Below are positions 25,313 to 34,241 of a DNA stretch of 64,000 bases, one piece after another; position 1 is the stretch's first letter, and each line of letters opens with the position of its first letter. The notes under the pieces were generated by a model that did not search any database, was not told the DNA's origin, and was given only the letters and a program-made list of their open reading frames with translations. Origin of the DNA: Pseudomonadales bacterium (GTDB taxonomy: Bacteria > Pseudomonadota > Gammaproteobacteria > Pseudomonadales > Azotimanducaceae); contig JANQKS010000003.1 of assembly GCA_028281005.1 (NCBI GenBank), forward strand, positions 18,940-82,939, read 5' to 3'. Both the position numbers and the translations under genes were made by a program.

Positions 25313-26093
25313 GCCCGCACTTTACCAAACACGCCTCAGGGCGCTGCTGTATTGTGGCTGGTTGCTTGTCACCGCCAGCGGCTGCAGCGGCTGGCACAAG
25401 CAGTTGGTTGCCGGGGATGGCTTCACCCACCAAATTGCTACACAAAGAGGTCCTGCGCGGGACGGTCCGCTACACATATATATCCATGGCGACGGTACAC
25501 CTTTTACGACCCCAACCGAGGTAGCCGCAGATCCATCACCACGCGTTCCGTACGTGTTGTCTCTTATGCAACAGGATCCCCATGCCAGCGCCCTGCTGGG
25601 GCGGCCTTGTTACTTTGTTGCGCGAACATCAGACACCTGCCACCCCAAATGGTGGACCACGCACCGCTACGCCAAACAAGTCGCGGACAGCATGACGCTT
25701 GTCGCCAACCAGCTTGCGAACGGGCGTGAGGTGGTATTGATCGGTTACAGCGGCGGAGGCAGCTTGGCCATGCTAATGGCACCTGGAATCACCCAGCTAA
25801 AAGGTGTGATCACCGTTGCAGCCAACCTAAACATCAACCAATGGACTGAGCTGCACGGCTATACGTCTTTGTATGGTTCTCTCAATCCTGTAGATCAAAT
25901 TCAGCAGACCGCCGGCATCCCTCAAATCCACTACGTCGGCAGCGACGATGAAGTGGTACCGCCTGAGCTGAGCAACCACTATCCGAGCCAATTCATGCAG
26001 GCACACGTGCGCGTGATTCCTGGCCAGGACCATGCCTGTTGTTGGCATCGGCAGTGGCCCGAGCTACTGCAACAAGCCCTCAGCACGTTTTAG
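25290..26093 (+). CDS. Putative alpha/beta hydrolase lipoprotein
   Basis: This 267-residue protein probably begins at TTG 25290, overlapping the caspase gene by 23 bp, though a start nearer the hydrophobic segment is possible. The N-terminal ALLYCGWLLVTASGC resembles a lipoprotein signal with a Cys near residue 32. The body has alpha/beta hydrolase features: IYIHGDGTPF (oxyanion region), the nucleophile elbow GYSGGGSLA near 155, a possible acid in VGSDDEVVPP and a His in GQDHACCWH near 250. No closer family is recognised. The overlap suggests it belongs to the kinase-caspase transcript. Confidence 0.68.
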   Translation: MCPPNCAKPALYQTRLRALLYCGWLLVTASGCSGWHKQLVAGDGFTHQIATQRGPARDGPLHIYIHGDGTPFTTPTEVAADPSPRVPYVLSLMQQDPHASALLGRPCYFVARTSDTCHPKWWTTHRYAKQVADSMTLVANQLANGREVVLIGYSGGGSLAMLMAPGITQLKGVITVAANLNINQWTELHGYTSLYGSLNPVDQIQQTAGIPQIHYVGSDDEVVPPELSNHYPSQFMQAHVRVIPGQDHACCWHRQWPELLQQALSTF

Positions 26094-26157
26094 TTTTCAT
26101 TTACAGCAGGCTTGCGGTTGGCGAGACTTTACTTACAGAAAACCAACAGGCCTTCAG

Positions 26158-27189
26158 ATGAGCAAAATCCAATCAGACCCCCGTATCGACCCACGCATCA
26201 AAGCTGTCATCGGCGCCATTCCCTCTCAGACAGCTGCCAATGTAGAGAGCCGGGAGCAGCTGTTGGCAGAGGTCAATACCGAAGAGGCATTGGCGCAACG
26301 TGAACAGATGACCGCCGCACTGAATATGATCGACAACGAGGAGGTGGCGCCTTCCGCGGGTTTATCCATCACCGATCACCAATTTGTCTCCGCGCCGGAT
26401 GGCAATAACATCAACATCCGTTTTCTACGGCCAGACAACAATGAGCGTCTACCCTGCGTCTATTACATCCACGGCGGCGGTATGCAGACGATGTCCTGCT
26501 ACGACGGCATGTATCGCGCGTGGGGCAAAATCATTGCGCAGCAAGGTGTCGCCGTGGCCATGGTGGATTTCAGGAATGCCTTGATCCCTTCTTCGGCCCC
26601 GGAGGTAGCACCCTTCCCGGCCGGTCTCAATGACTGTGTCAGCGGTGTTAAATGGCTCGCTCAACAAGCTGACACACTGAACATAGACGCTGAGCACATT
26701 ATCGTCGCGGGCGAAAGCGGTGGTGGCAACCTTACCCTCGCTACCGGCCTCAAACTCAAACAAGAAGGGGATTTGGGATTGGTGCGCGGCCTCTACGCAC
26801 TGTGCCCCTACATCGCCGGCGCATGGCCACAAGAGCGTTTTCCATCTTCCATCGAAAACAACGGTTTGCTCCTTGACCTGCACGACAACCGCGGCGCCAT
26901 GGCGTATGGCATCGAACACTTTGAGCAAGGCAACCCGCTGGCGTGGCCCAGCTTCGCCACCGAAGAAGATCTAGCCGATCTGGTGCCAACCGTCATCAGC
27001 GTCAACGAATGTGATCCGCTGCGGGACGAAGGCATCGAATTTTATCGCGCGTTGTTGCGCGCTGGCGTCCCTGCACGCTGCCGTCAGGTCATGGGCACCA
27101 CCCACGGCGTCGAGATCTTTGCCATTGCCTGCCCCGACATCAGCCGGGAAACCGCAGCCAGCATCGCACAGTTCTGTCGGGAGGCGTAA
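26158..27189 (+). CDS. HSL-family alpha/beta hydrolase (esterase/lipase)
   Basis: A serine hydrolase of the hormone-sensitive-lipase (bacterial type IV esterase) group, 343 residues from ATG 26158. It carries YYIHGGGMQ (oxyanion HGGG, near residue 102), the nucleophile elbow VAGESGGGNL near 185, the acid in SVNECDPLRDEG near 285, and the His in TTHGVEIF near 315. HSL esterases hydrolyse short acyl esters and are usually cytoplasmic; no signal peptide is seen. The ORF is open for 42 codons before this ATG, but that part overlaps the previous gene. Substrate not predictable. Confidence 0.88.
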   Translation: MSKIQSDPRIDPRIKAVIGAIPSQTAANVESREQLLAEVNTEEALAQREQMTAALNMIDNEEVAPSAGLSITDHQFVSAPDGNNINIRFLRPDNNERLPCVYYIHGGGMQTMSCYDGMYRAWGKIIAQQGVAVAMVDFRNALIPSSAPEVAPFPAGLNDCVSGVKWLAQQADTLNIDAEHIIVAGESGGGNLTLATGLKLKQEGDLGLVRGLYALCPYIAGAWPQERFPSSIENNGLLLDLHDNRGAMAYGIEHFEQGNPLAWPSFATEEDLADLVPTVISVNECDPLRDEGIEFYRALLRAGVPARCRQVMGTTHGVEIFAIACPDISRETAASIAQFCREA

Positions 27190-27256
27190 CTGGCAGTCCG
27201 TGACGATCTGTATTAAGTAAGTCGGCGCTTGCTGGCATGACATGAAGATGAGGGCT

Positions 27257-27526
27257 TTACCTCGGCCCTGCCAACGGCTCCAACTCTGAGCGGCTGATTT
27301 CTCCGCTTTTGTCAAATCGTTGGTCTAAGCCGGAGGTAAACACTTTGCCTTTTAACGTATAGGTGAACACCTCCCTGTCGCGCAAACTCAAGATCTGCTT
27401 GACCGTATCAAACAGGCTAGACGGCATCGGCGTGATGTTCTGCAGATAGACCTCGACGTTGCCCGGCGCTGCACACCCACTCAGCAGCACTCCCACCACC
27501 AGCCAATATGTACGTTTCAGCAACAT
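27257..27526 (-). CDS. Small lipoprotein of unknown function
   Basis: An 89-residue protein with a textbook lipoprotein signal: KRTYWLVVGVLLSGC, with lipobox LSGC at about residue 18. The mature part (about 70 residues) includes NVEVYLQNITPMPSSLFD and DREVFTYTLKGKVFTSGLD, without a domain I recognise. The gene is followed by its convergent esterase neighbour and preceded, 19 bp away, by the aldose epimerase gene on the same strand, so the two may be cotranscribed. Confidence 0.65.
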   Translation of the reverse strand: MLLKRTYWLVVGVLLSGCAAPGNVEVYLQNITPMPSSLFDTVKQILSLRDREVFTYTLKGKVFTSGLDQRFDKSGEISRSELEPLAGPR

Positions 27527-27545
27527 GTGTTCTCCTTAAAACAAA

Positions 27546-28457
27546 TTAGTCAACGTGCTGCAGCTGCGGATCAAAGGTCCACGAGCAGCGATACACCTCT
27601 TGCGGACCGAGCTGCACAAAACCAGGCTCTCCATCTAAATACTCAGCCACCTTGCCATTAAATGCATCAGGCAAATTACTCACACCCTCCACACAAAAGT
27701 AGTCTTCCCCATCCGGCGCCCATACCACCAGATACGGGCAGGAACTCTGCAAGCTAATTTGCCGCGCCGGTGCTTCACCGGAAGCCGGCCAGGTCAGCAG
27801 CGCCGTGCCGTTCCAGCCGGTAAATACGTGGTCGAGGGTTTGTTGACTGAGCGTTAGACCGTGGCGCAGATCCAATTCCGGCGGAATGTCACTGAGCGCC
27901 ACCGGCAACAGTTGCGCATCCAATTGCAACCACTGTGCCACCTGCGCCTGCACCACAACGCCGCGGGTGCGCGGGAAATAGGGATGTAACCCTAACCCCA
28001 ACGGCATGGTTGCCGCCGCGAGGTTTGTCACTGCGGCCTCCACGTGCAAACGGCGGCCGGTTACGCGGTAGCGCAGACGCGCGCGATACGGCCATAGCCA
28101 AGCTTGTGCCGGGTACTCATAACCCAGCAGCACCGTGTCACGCTGGGTTTCAATCACCTCCCAGGCGCGCTGGAATCCATGACCGTGAATCGCATGAGCC
28201 TCCGGCGGATTATTGGAAGGCAATACAACTGATTGATTTCTATAACTAAATTTGCCAAACGAAACGCGGCTACAAAACGGCACCATGGCAAAACATGCGC
28301 CACGATCCGCATCAGCCGGGGCAAGCCAATGTAGGTCCAGGCCCGCCAGACGAGTGGCATAACTCTGCAGCTGCGCGCCTTGCTGTGGCGTAAGCGTTAC
28401 CGTAGTTGTATCACCTTGACTGTCCTGCGACTGTATCTGCAGCACCGTTTGCGTCAT
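27546..28457 (-). CDS. Aldose 1-epimerase-family protein
   Basis: The product belongs to the galactose mutarotase-like superfamily, which interconverts alpha and beta anomers of sugars or sugar phosphates. The 303-residue protein shows PFCSRVSFGKF (Arg of the substrate pocket), HAIHGHGFQRAWEV (first catalytic His region, near 90), LGLGLHPYFPRT (second His, near 155) and VCVEGVSNLPDAF-like CVEGVSNLPDAF (catalytic Glu region, near 270). No signal peptide is present, so it should be cytoplasmic. It is divergent from the zinc-ribbon gene at 28497. Substrate specificity is unknown. Confidence 0.85.
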   Translation of the reverse strand: MTQTVLQIQSQDSQGDTTTVTLTPQQGAQLQSYATRLAGLDLHWLAPADADRGACFAMVPFCSRVSFGKFSYRNQSVVLPSNNPPEAHAIHGHGFQRAWEVIETQRDTVLLGYEYPAQAWLWPYRARLRYRVTGRRLHVEAAVTNLAAATMPLGLGLHPYFPRTRGVVVQAQVAQWLQLDAQLLPVALSDIPPELDLRHGLTLSQQTLDHVFTGWNGTALLTWPASGEAPARQISLQSSCPYLVVWAPDGEDYFCVEGVSNLPDAFNGKVAEYLDGEPGFVQLGPQEVYRCSWTFDPQLQHVD

Positions 28458-28496
28458 CCTTACCCCGTGTGTGCAATGAAGTCAGGAGCATAGTGC

Positions 28497-28883
28497 GTGG
28501 ATTGTCCAAAATGTACCGGTGAACTGGTGGCTGCGCGCTATGGTGATGAGATCGAAATCCAGCGCTGTAACGTGTGCGCCGGTTTGTGGGTTTATCCAGA
28601 CGATCTACAACGCATGAAGTCAACCTGGCTGGCGGAAGCCGTATTAGACACCGGCAGTCCGCGGGTGGGTAAATCGCTGGACGAAGTGGACGACATTGAT
28701 TGCCCGCTGGGGCACGGGCCAATGCTCAAACGTGTCGATCCGGAGCAAAGTCACATCTGGTATGAGCAGTGTCCAGTGTGTGATGGCATCTTCCTTGACG
28801 CGGGTGAATTCACCGACATGAAATTTGAAACGCTGCTGGATCGCGTGCGGGGCGTTGTGAAAGGCCGGCGAGACGTGGACTAG
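28497..28883 (+). CDS. TFIIB-type zinc-ribbon protein
   Basis: The 128-residue protein begins at GTG 28497 with AGGAG upstream. It has two zinc-ribbon units: CPKCTGELV...IQRCNVCAGLWV at about 3-30 and DCPLGHGPM...YEQCPVCDGIFLDAGEF at about 70-105, the second with the WxxxCPxCxGxxLD pattern of the zf-TFIIB family (COG3809). The role of such small proteins is unknown. The TAG stop is part of a CTAG that forms the left flank of the MITE remnant at 28884, so an insertion happened exactly at the stop codon without altering the protein. Confidence 0.82.
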   Translation: MDCPKCTGELVAARYGDEIEIQRCNVCAGLWVYPDDLQRMKSTWLAEAVLDTGSPRVGKSLDEVDDIDCPLGHGPMLKRVDPEQSHIWYEQCPVCDGIFLDAGEFTDMKFETLLDRVRGVVKGRRDVD

Positions 28884-28921
28884 GGTGCCTGAAGAATAAG
28901 TCTCAAAAGTTCAGAAGCACC
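28884..28921. mobile_element. 38-bp MITE remnant flanked by CTAG direct repeats
   Basis: ggtgcctgaagaataagtct at the left end and ttcagaagcacc at the right end match the terminal repeats of the 92-bp element at 2197-2288 with a few changes. CTAG stands on both sides (28880-28883 and 28922-28925), consistent with a 4-bp target duplication. The interior is missing, so this is either an end-to-end deletion product or a very short relative. It lies between two convergent genes and could double as a weak bidirectional terminator hairpin. Confidence 0.65.
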
Positions 28922-28930
28922 CTAGCTGAA

Positions 28931-31402
28931 TCAATACGCAACGTCGGTGCGTACGGTCGGATCCGGCGGCCGTTTGGCGTGGGTTAACACCAACAGCGCG
29001 GGTAACAAGGCGAGATTTGCAATCAAAGCCAGGAACATCGCCACCGCAGTCCACAATCCAAACATTACCGTGGGCACAAAGTTTGAGAAGTATAAAACGG
29101 AAAAACCTACAATCACCGTCACCGACGTGAAGTAGAGCGCACGGCCAATGCTGGCGTGACTGAAACTCACCGCAACCCTGGCATCCCCCCAGCGCGCGTA
29201 TTCGAGGCGGAACCGATGTAGATAGTGAATGGTGTCATCCACCCCGATACCGATGCAGATGGCCGCTATGGTGGTGGTCATCATATCCAGCGGTATACCC
29301 GCATACCCCATAGCAGCAATGACCGTGGCTGCCGCCAACGTGTTTGGAATCATGCCCAGCAGGGCATGTGGAATGGAACGCAACAATACCAGGAACATCA
29401 CAAACACAGCGCCTAACACGTAGCTCAACGTATCAATTTGTGAATCCAGCAGCTGTTTCAACATGCCGTTGAACAACACCATCATGCCGGTCACCTCAAC
29501 TTCATCTTCGGTGAAAGACACTTCATCTGCACCAAACGCAATGATCTGTTGCCCGAATTCCTCGCGGTCAAAGGCGGGGCCACTTTCGATAATGCGACCG
29601 GATAAACGCAGGTGCCCGGTCTGTGGAGACGCGTAGGGCTGTATCAACTCCTCGTGCAGATGGGGTGGAACCGCGCCGAGCACCGCCACAATTTCAAGGC
29701 TCGACAGTTTCTCACCGTCATTAAACTCCCGCGCAAAATCTTCCAATGCCGTAAGCGACAGCACCTTCCCCACCTGCGGCTGCGCTTCCAAAAAGCGGTG
29801 CACTTGCTCCAACCGGTCCAGCATGCCGCGGGAAAACCAATATCGTTCCGGATAAGGATCTTCCTCTTCTTCTTCGAAAAAGAAATCGTCTTCTTCGTCG
29901 AACACTTCTTCGACATAGGGCGGAAAAGACAACACCACATCAAACGGAATGGTACCGCCCAGCTGCTGATCGATATAGCGCATACCCTGATATATCTCAG
30001 TGCTGTCATCAAAGTACTCGGCAAAACGATTGTCCAAAGACACCCGTTGGATTCCAAAGTAGGCCACCACCGCCAACACCAGCGCGCCCAAGGCGATGAC
30101 TAACGGTCGCCAGCGGGTTAGCTCACCCAGTGCCCGCACAAAGTGATTCACCCGGCCACTGTGCCCGGTGGGGACCTCTTTGCGCATCATCAACAGCACC
30201 GCGGGGAAAAAGGTATAGGTGGTGAAAAAGGACAAGAGGATGCCCATACACATCATCCAGCCAAAGTCTTCCACCGGCACTATGCCGCTCACTGTCAGGG
30301 AGCCAAACGCCGCCATGGTGGTGAGCGCGGTGAAAAAGCACGGCGCAAACTTTTCTCGCATGGTCGTCGCAACCCGCTCTTCCAGAGCAAGATCCGCCTG
30401 GGTGTGCAACAGCTCACGATAGTGCACAATCAAATGGATGGTCAGCGAGATGGTGGTGATCCCCAACAGCGAGATAAAGTTGGAGGAAATCACCGTGGCT
30501 TGCCAATCCAGGAAGCCAAGCAGGCCAACGGTATAAGCCACGCTCAAACCGGCGGTAAGAATTGGCAATACCACCCAACGTAAATGGCGGAAGAAAATGG
30601 CCAGTGCTGCGATCATCAACACCAGTACCAAGCCGCCAAACACACTCAAATCCCGCTTCACATAGGTGATCATGTCCGCGGCGATCATCGGCACACCGCC
30701 AAGGTGCAGCGTACCCGCAGACGCATACTTGGCCTTCACGGCGCGTGTGTCGTTAATCAGCTGTTCGCGTTCGAGGAGGTAAGCCTCGCGTACGCGTCGA
30801 AATTCAGCGCTGACCGAGGTCCACTCCGCGCTATCGGTGTTGCCCGCTGCGCGCAGGCGATCACGCTGATCAGTGATGGCAAGCAGCTCCATGTTGGCTG
30901 CCAGATCAATTTTGATGGCGGTGGCGGTACCGTCCGCGGTGATAAGTAGCTCGCGAAAAAACGGGCTATTCACCAACTCATCCTGGGCTAGAGCAAAGTC
31001 CACATCTGCTGAACGCAGGGTACGGAAACCATCCGCCAACTCCGCCAAGGTCATTGGCGGGCTTTTCAGCAGTGGCGCATCGAGCACGCTGAACACACTC
31101 TGGACACCTTCGACCTGGCTTAGGTCGTCGGCAATTTGGCCCAATGTCACCAACGAGTCCGGCTCTATAGGTTGGCGATTGTTGGGCTGGAAGGTGAGAA
31201 ACAGAAAATCATCGCCGCCGAAAATAGCGGCCACACGCTCGTACGTGGCAAGATCTTTATCGCCCTCCACCACCAGGGTGTCGGCGGACGCATCAAAACG
31301 AAACAGGCTGGCGTAGTAGCCGGAACCCAGCAACAATAACAAGCTGAGCAATAGGACGGTGCGAGGCCAGTGCAGATAGCCAAATAGCCAGTGGGTGCTC
31401 AA
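28931..31402 (-). CDS. RND-superfamily (MMPL-type) exporter
   Basis: An 823-residue inner-membrane transporter predicted to have 12 helices in two halves: helix 1 near 14-32, a periplasmic loop to about 245, helices 2-6 to about 400, helix 7 near 430, a second loop to about 625, and helices 8-12 to the C-terminus. The two halves repeat (YVKRDLSVFGGLVLVLMIAALAIFF versus LSYVLGAVFVMFLVLL), as in the RND/MMPL group; the second half contains GIGVDDTIHYLHRFR, the conserved helix-10 motif. Loop 2 has an acidic run (EEVFDEEDDFFFEEEEED). It starts at TTG 31402, overlapping the rapA stop (TTGA), so both are cotranslated. The substrate may be a lipid or hydrophobic compound; this is not shown. Confidence 0.87.
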   Translation of the reverse strand: MSTHWLFGYLHWPRTVLLLSLLLLLGSGYYASLFRFDASADTLVVEGDKDLATYERVAAIFGGDDFLFLTFQPNNRQPIEPDSLVTLGQIADDLSQVEGVQSVFSVLDAPLLKSPPMTLAELADGFRTLRSADVDFALAQDELVNSPFFRELLITADGTATAIKIDLAANMELLAITDQRDRLRAAGNTDSAEWTSVSAEFRRVREAYLLEREQLINDTRAVKAKYASAGTLHLGGVPMIAADMITYVKRDLSVFGGLVLVLMIAALAIFFRHLRWVVLPILTAGLSVAYTVGLLGFLDWQATVISSNFISLLGITTISLTIHLIVHYRELLHTQADLALEERVATTMREKFAPCFFTALTTMAAFGSLTVSGIVPVEDFGWMMCMGILLSFFTTYTFFPAVLLMMRKEVPTGHSGRVNHFVRALGELTRWRPLVIALGALVLAVVAYFGIQRVSLDNRFAEYFDDSTEIYQGMRYIDQQLGGTIPFDVVLSFPPYVEEVFDEEDDFFFEEEEEDPYPERYWFSRGMLDRLEQVHRFLEAQPQVGKVLSLTALEDFAREFNDGEKLSSLEIVAVLGAVPPHLHEELIQPYASPQTGHLRLSGRIIESGPAFDREEFGQQIIAFGADEVSFTEDEVEVTGMMVLFNGMLKQLLDSQIDTLSYVLGAVFVMFLVLLRSIPHALLGMIPNTLAAATVIAAMGYAGIPLDMMTTTIAAICIGIGVDDTIHYLHRFRLEYARWGDARVAVSFSHASIGRALYFTSVTVIVGFSVLYFSNFVPTVMFGLWTAVAMFLALIANLALLPALLVLTHAKRPPDPTVRTDVAY

Positions 31403-34203
31403 GTTGCAATCACCACCCTAATGGCTTGGGGCTCTAATGCCGCCTGTTGTATGTACTCGACCGCGTGTTGCTGCTGTTGTTCGAGGAAGGCAAGTTCCAC
31501 TTCCCGGATGGACGGATTGATACGTGCAAGATCCCGCAGCCGATTCAGCTCTCCGCCCACCACCTGGTGCACTTCCTCTATGGCACTATCAATGAGCGGT
31601 TGCTGCTGGCTCTGCACTTGTTGTTCTACCCGATCCAGAATACCCGCCAAGGCCCCGCGTATCTCTTTGACAATGGCGGTGCGGGCGGTGCGCGGCACCT
31701 TGGCGCACACGCGGTTCAGTTGATCATGGGAAATGGCCGCAGTGAGGTCACGTCCAGTACTGTCCAACAACACACGCACAACACTTTCCGGCAAAAATCG
31801 GCCGGTTTGGAATTTCCGCGGCGCGCTGCAGCGCATGGCATAAAAACACTCCACCAATAAGGTACCCGGCGGCAGCACCTTCAGCTTGATGGTTCCTATA
31901 TTGGTATTACCCAGCTCCGAACCCAACACCATATCCATCACCTCCGTGGTGATGGGTGACTCCCAGGTGATGAACTCCATGTCTTCACGTACCAGCGCCT
32001 TGTCACGGTTGAAGGTGACCGTGAGACCGTCTTCTCCCACATAGGGGAAGCTGTGTAACAACATTTGTTCCGTGGGTTTCAGAATCAGACTGTGTTCGGA
32101 GTGAAATTCCGGATCAACGCCAAACACTTCGCAAGCTTGTTCGATGTAGCTTTGAATGGCGTCGCTTTGTTCGTGTGTCTTAATGGCGTCAATCACCTGA
32201 GCGGCTACCTGGGGTTGGCAGGAATTTAACTCCAGCAACGCATCCCGCCCCTGCTGCAGCTCTTCACGCAACGTACGAGTGTACGCGGCGGTGTCGGCCA
32301 CCAGTTGCGCAAAAGCCGCGTCATCCACCGCAGTACCGTCGAGGAACGGTTGCAGCGCGTCGCTGAACCGCTCCAACACCGCGGCACCCGCCGAAAAACT
32401 GTGACAGAAAGCGTCCATACCTTCGTCAAACCAACGGTACAACGCCGCCTGCGCACCCCCGTCTACATAGGGGGCGTGAATTTGTACGTCTTCGTTCTGC
32501 CCAATGCGGTCGAGCCGGCCTATGCGCTGCTCCAATAGATCCGGATTGGTGGGCAGATCAAACAACACCAGGTGATGGGCAAACTGGAAATTGCGCCCTT
32601 CGCTGCCAATCTCGGAACAAATTAAGGCCTGTGCGCCGGCTTCTTCATCGGCGAAATAGGCGGCTGCCCGGTCTCGCTCCACAATGGACAAATCTTCGTA
32701 AAACGCCGCGCTACGGATCCCGGCATTGAGGTGCAGGTGATGTTCGAGATCCACTGCGGTCTGCGCCGCCGCGCAGATGACCAGCACTTTGTCCTGACGA
32801 TGGTGTTTGAGGAAGTCTTCCAGCCATTGCACACGCAGGTCCAGCTTTACCCAGTCCGCTGCGTATTTACGCAGTTCACTTTCTGGCTGCAGACCATAAA
32901 GCGCGTGTTTGGCCGGATGTTCCGCATCCGCTTGCAGCGCATATCCATACAAAACCCGTTTAGGAAAGCCGGTGACTGCGTTACGGGTATTGCGAAACAA
33001 TACTCGGCCCGTACCGTGGCGGTCCAACAGCTGACGGATAAGCTGCTCGGGATTGATCTGTTCCCGCTGCACATCCACAAACGATGCCACCAGCTGTTGT
33101 TGTGACTCGGTCAGTTCATTGCCGGCAAGTAGCTGATGCACCACATCGTTGAGTGCTACGTAGCCTTGTTGCTCAGCCAGGAACGCCTCCAGGTCGCTGA
33201 AGCGTGATGGGTCCAACAAACGCAAACGCGCAAAGTGGCTGGCGCGACCTAGTTGTTCGGGCGTGGCGGTGAGCAATAACAAGCCATCACAAAATTGAGC
33301 CAACTGCTCGATGGCGGCATATTCCGGGCTAACGTCTTCTTCCGACCAGTGCAGATGGTGCGCTTCATCCACCACCAACAGATCCCACCCGGCACTTGTG
33401 GCGTGGTCCAACGTGTCGGGTTCATCGATAAACAAACTCAGACCACACAGCACCAGTTGCTCGGTTTCAAATGGATTGCCTTCGTCACTGTCCTTCAGCG
33501 CCGTCAAACGCTCAGTGTCAAACAGCGCAAACCGCAGACCAAATTTTCGCAACATCTCCACCAGCCATTGGTGGAGCAAAGCATCCGGCACCACGATCAA
33601 GACCCGGGAAGCTAAGCCCGTCTGCAGCTGATGATGAATAATCATGCCGGCTTCGATGGTTTTGCCTAAGCCCACTTCATCCGCCAGCAGGACGCGCGGA
33701 GCAAAGCGGCTGGCCACTTCATGCGCAATGTACACCTGGTGCGGCAACAAGCTGGTGCGGGTACCCAGCAGGCCGCGGGCTGCCGATTGTTGTAGCTGAT
33801 GACGATGATGCAGCGACGCCACCCTTAGTTGAAACTCCTGGGCCTTGCCAAACTGACCGCTGAGCAGACGTTGTCGCGGCGTGCTTAGATGGATCAAGCC
33901 GGAGATTTGTGTTTCCGGCATCACACGTTCTGATCCTTCAGCGTCTCGCACCAGGTAACACTGCAAACCGTCAAGGTCTTCAACCCCCTGTACGGTAAGC
34001 GCTTGTTGGCTTTCGTCATGGAGCGTGTCACCAGGCTGATAAACCACACGCGCCAGCGGCGAATTGCTCTGCGCGTATACGCGGTCTTCTTCAGCAACGG
34101 GAAATCGCACGGTGACATTACGCCCTTCGATCTCCACCACAATACCTAAACCCAGTTCGGTCTCAGTCTGACTGATCCAGCGCTGGCCTAGCACAAACTC
34201 CAT
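31399..34203 (-). CDS. rapA: RNA polymerase-associated Swi2/Snf2 ATPase RapA
   Basis: RapA is an ATP-driven translocase that recycles stalled or post-termination RNA polymerase. The 934 residues (E. coli RapA has 968) begin with the Tudor-like FVLGQRWISQTETELGLGIV, and carry LLADEVGLGKTIEAG (Walker A, near 175), LLVVDEAHHLHW (DEAH box, near 275), and the C-terminal helicase motifs GSEGRNFQFAHHLVLFDLP and QRIGRLDRIGQ near 490-520. The C-terminal effector region is complete. The family is characteristic of Gammaproteobacteria. The RND exporter follows with a 4-bp overlap; the CoA-transferase genes lie upstream across a 38-bp gap. Confidence 0.95.
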   Translation of the reverse strand: MEFVLGQRWISQTETELGLGIVVEIEGRNVTVRFPVAEEDRVYAQSNSPLARVVYQPGDTLHDESQQALTVQGVEDLDGLQCYLVRDAEGSERVMPETQISGLIHLSTPRQRLLSGQFGKAQEFQLRVASLHHRHQLQQSAARGLLGTRTSLLPHQVYIAHEVASRFAPRVLLADEVGLGKTIEAGMIIHHQLQTGLASRVLIVVPDALLHQWLVEMLRKFGLRFALFDTERLTALKDSDEGNPFETEQLVLCGLSLFIDEPDTLDHATSAGWDLLVVDEAHHLHWSEEDVSPEYAAIEQLAQFCDGLLLLTATPEQLGRASHFARLRLLDPSRFSDLEAFLAEQQGYVALNDVVHQLLAGNELTESQQQLVASFVDVQREQINPEQLIRQLLDRHGTGRVLFRNTRNAVTGFPKRVLYGYALQADAEHPAKHALYGLQPESELRKYAADWVKLDLRVQWLEDFLKHHRQDKVLVICAAAQTAVDLEHHLHLNAGIRSAAFYEDLSIVERDRAAAYFADEEAGAQALICSEIGSEGRNFQFAHHLVLFDLPTNPDLLEQRIGRLDRIGQNEDVQIHAPYVDGGAQAALYRWFDEGMDAFCHSFSAGAAVLERFSDALQPFLDGTAVDDAAFAQLVADTAAYTRTLREELQQGRDALLELNSCQPQVAAQVIDAIKTHEQSDAIQSYIEQACEVFGVDPEFHSEHSLILKPTEQMLLHSFPYVGEDGLTVTFNRDKALVREDMEFITWESPITTEVMDMVLGSELGNTNIGTIKLKVLPPGTLLVECFYAMRCSAPRKFQTGRFLPESVVRVLLDSTGRDLTAAISHDQLNRVCAKVPRTARTAIVKEIRGALAGILDRVEQQVQSQQQPLIDSAIEEVHQVVGGELNRLRDLARINPSIREVELAFLEQQQQHAVEYIQQAALEPQAIRVVIAT

Positions 34204-34241
34204 AAATCGCCCGCTTGAAAAAAGGCCGCGATTCTATCACC

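Noticed and set aside
28884..28921. A simple terminator hairpin between convergent genes
   Set aside because: The ends match the MITE at 2197 and CTAG repeats flank it, so an insertion remnant is the better reading; a terminator role in addition remains possible.
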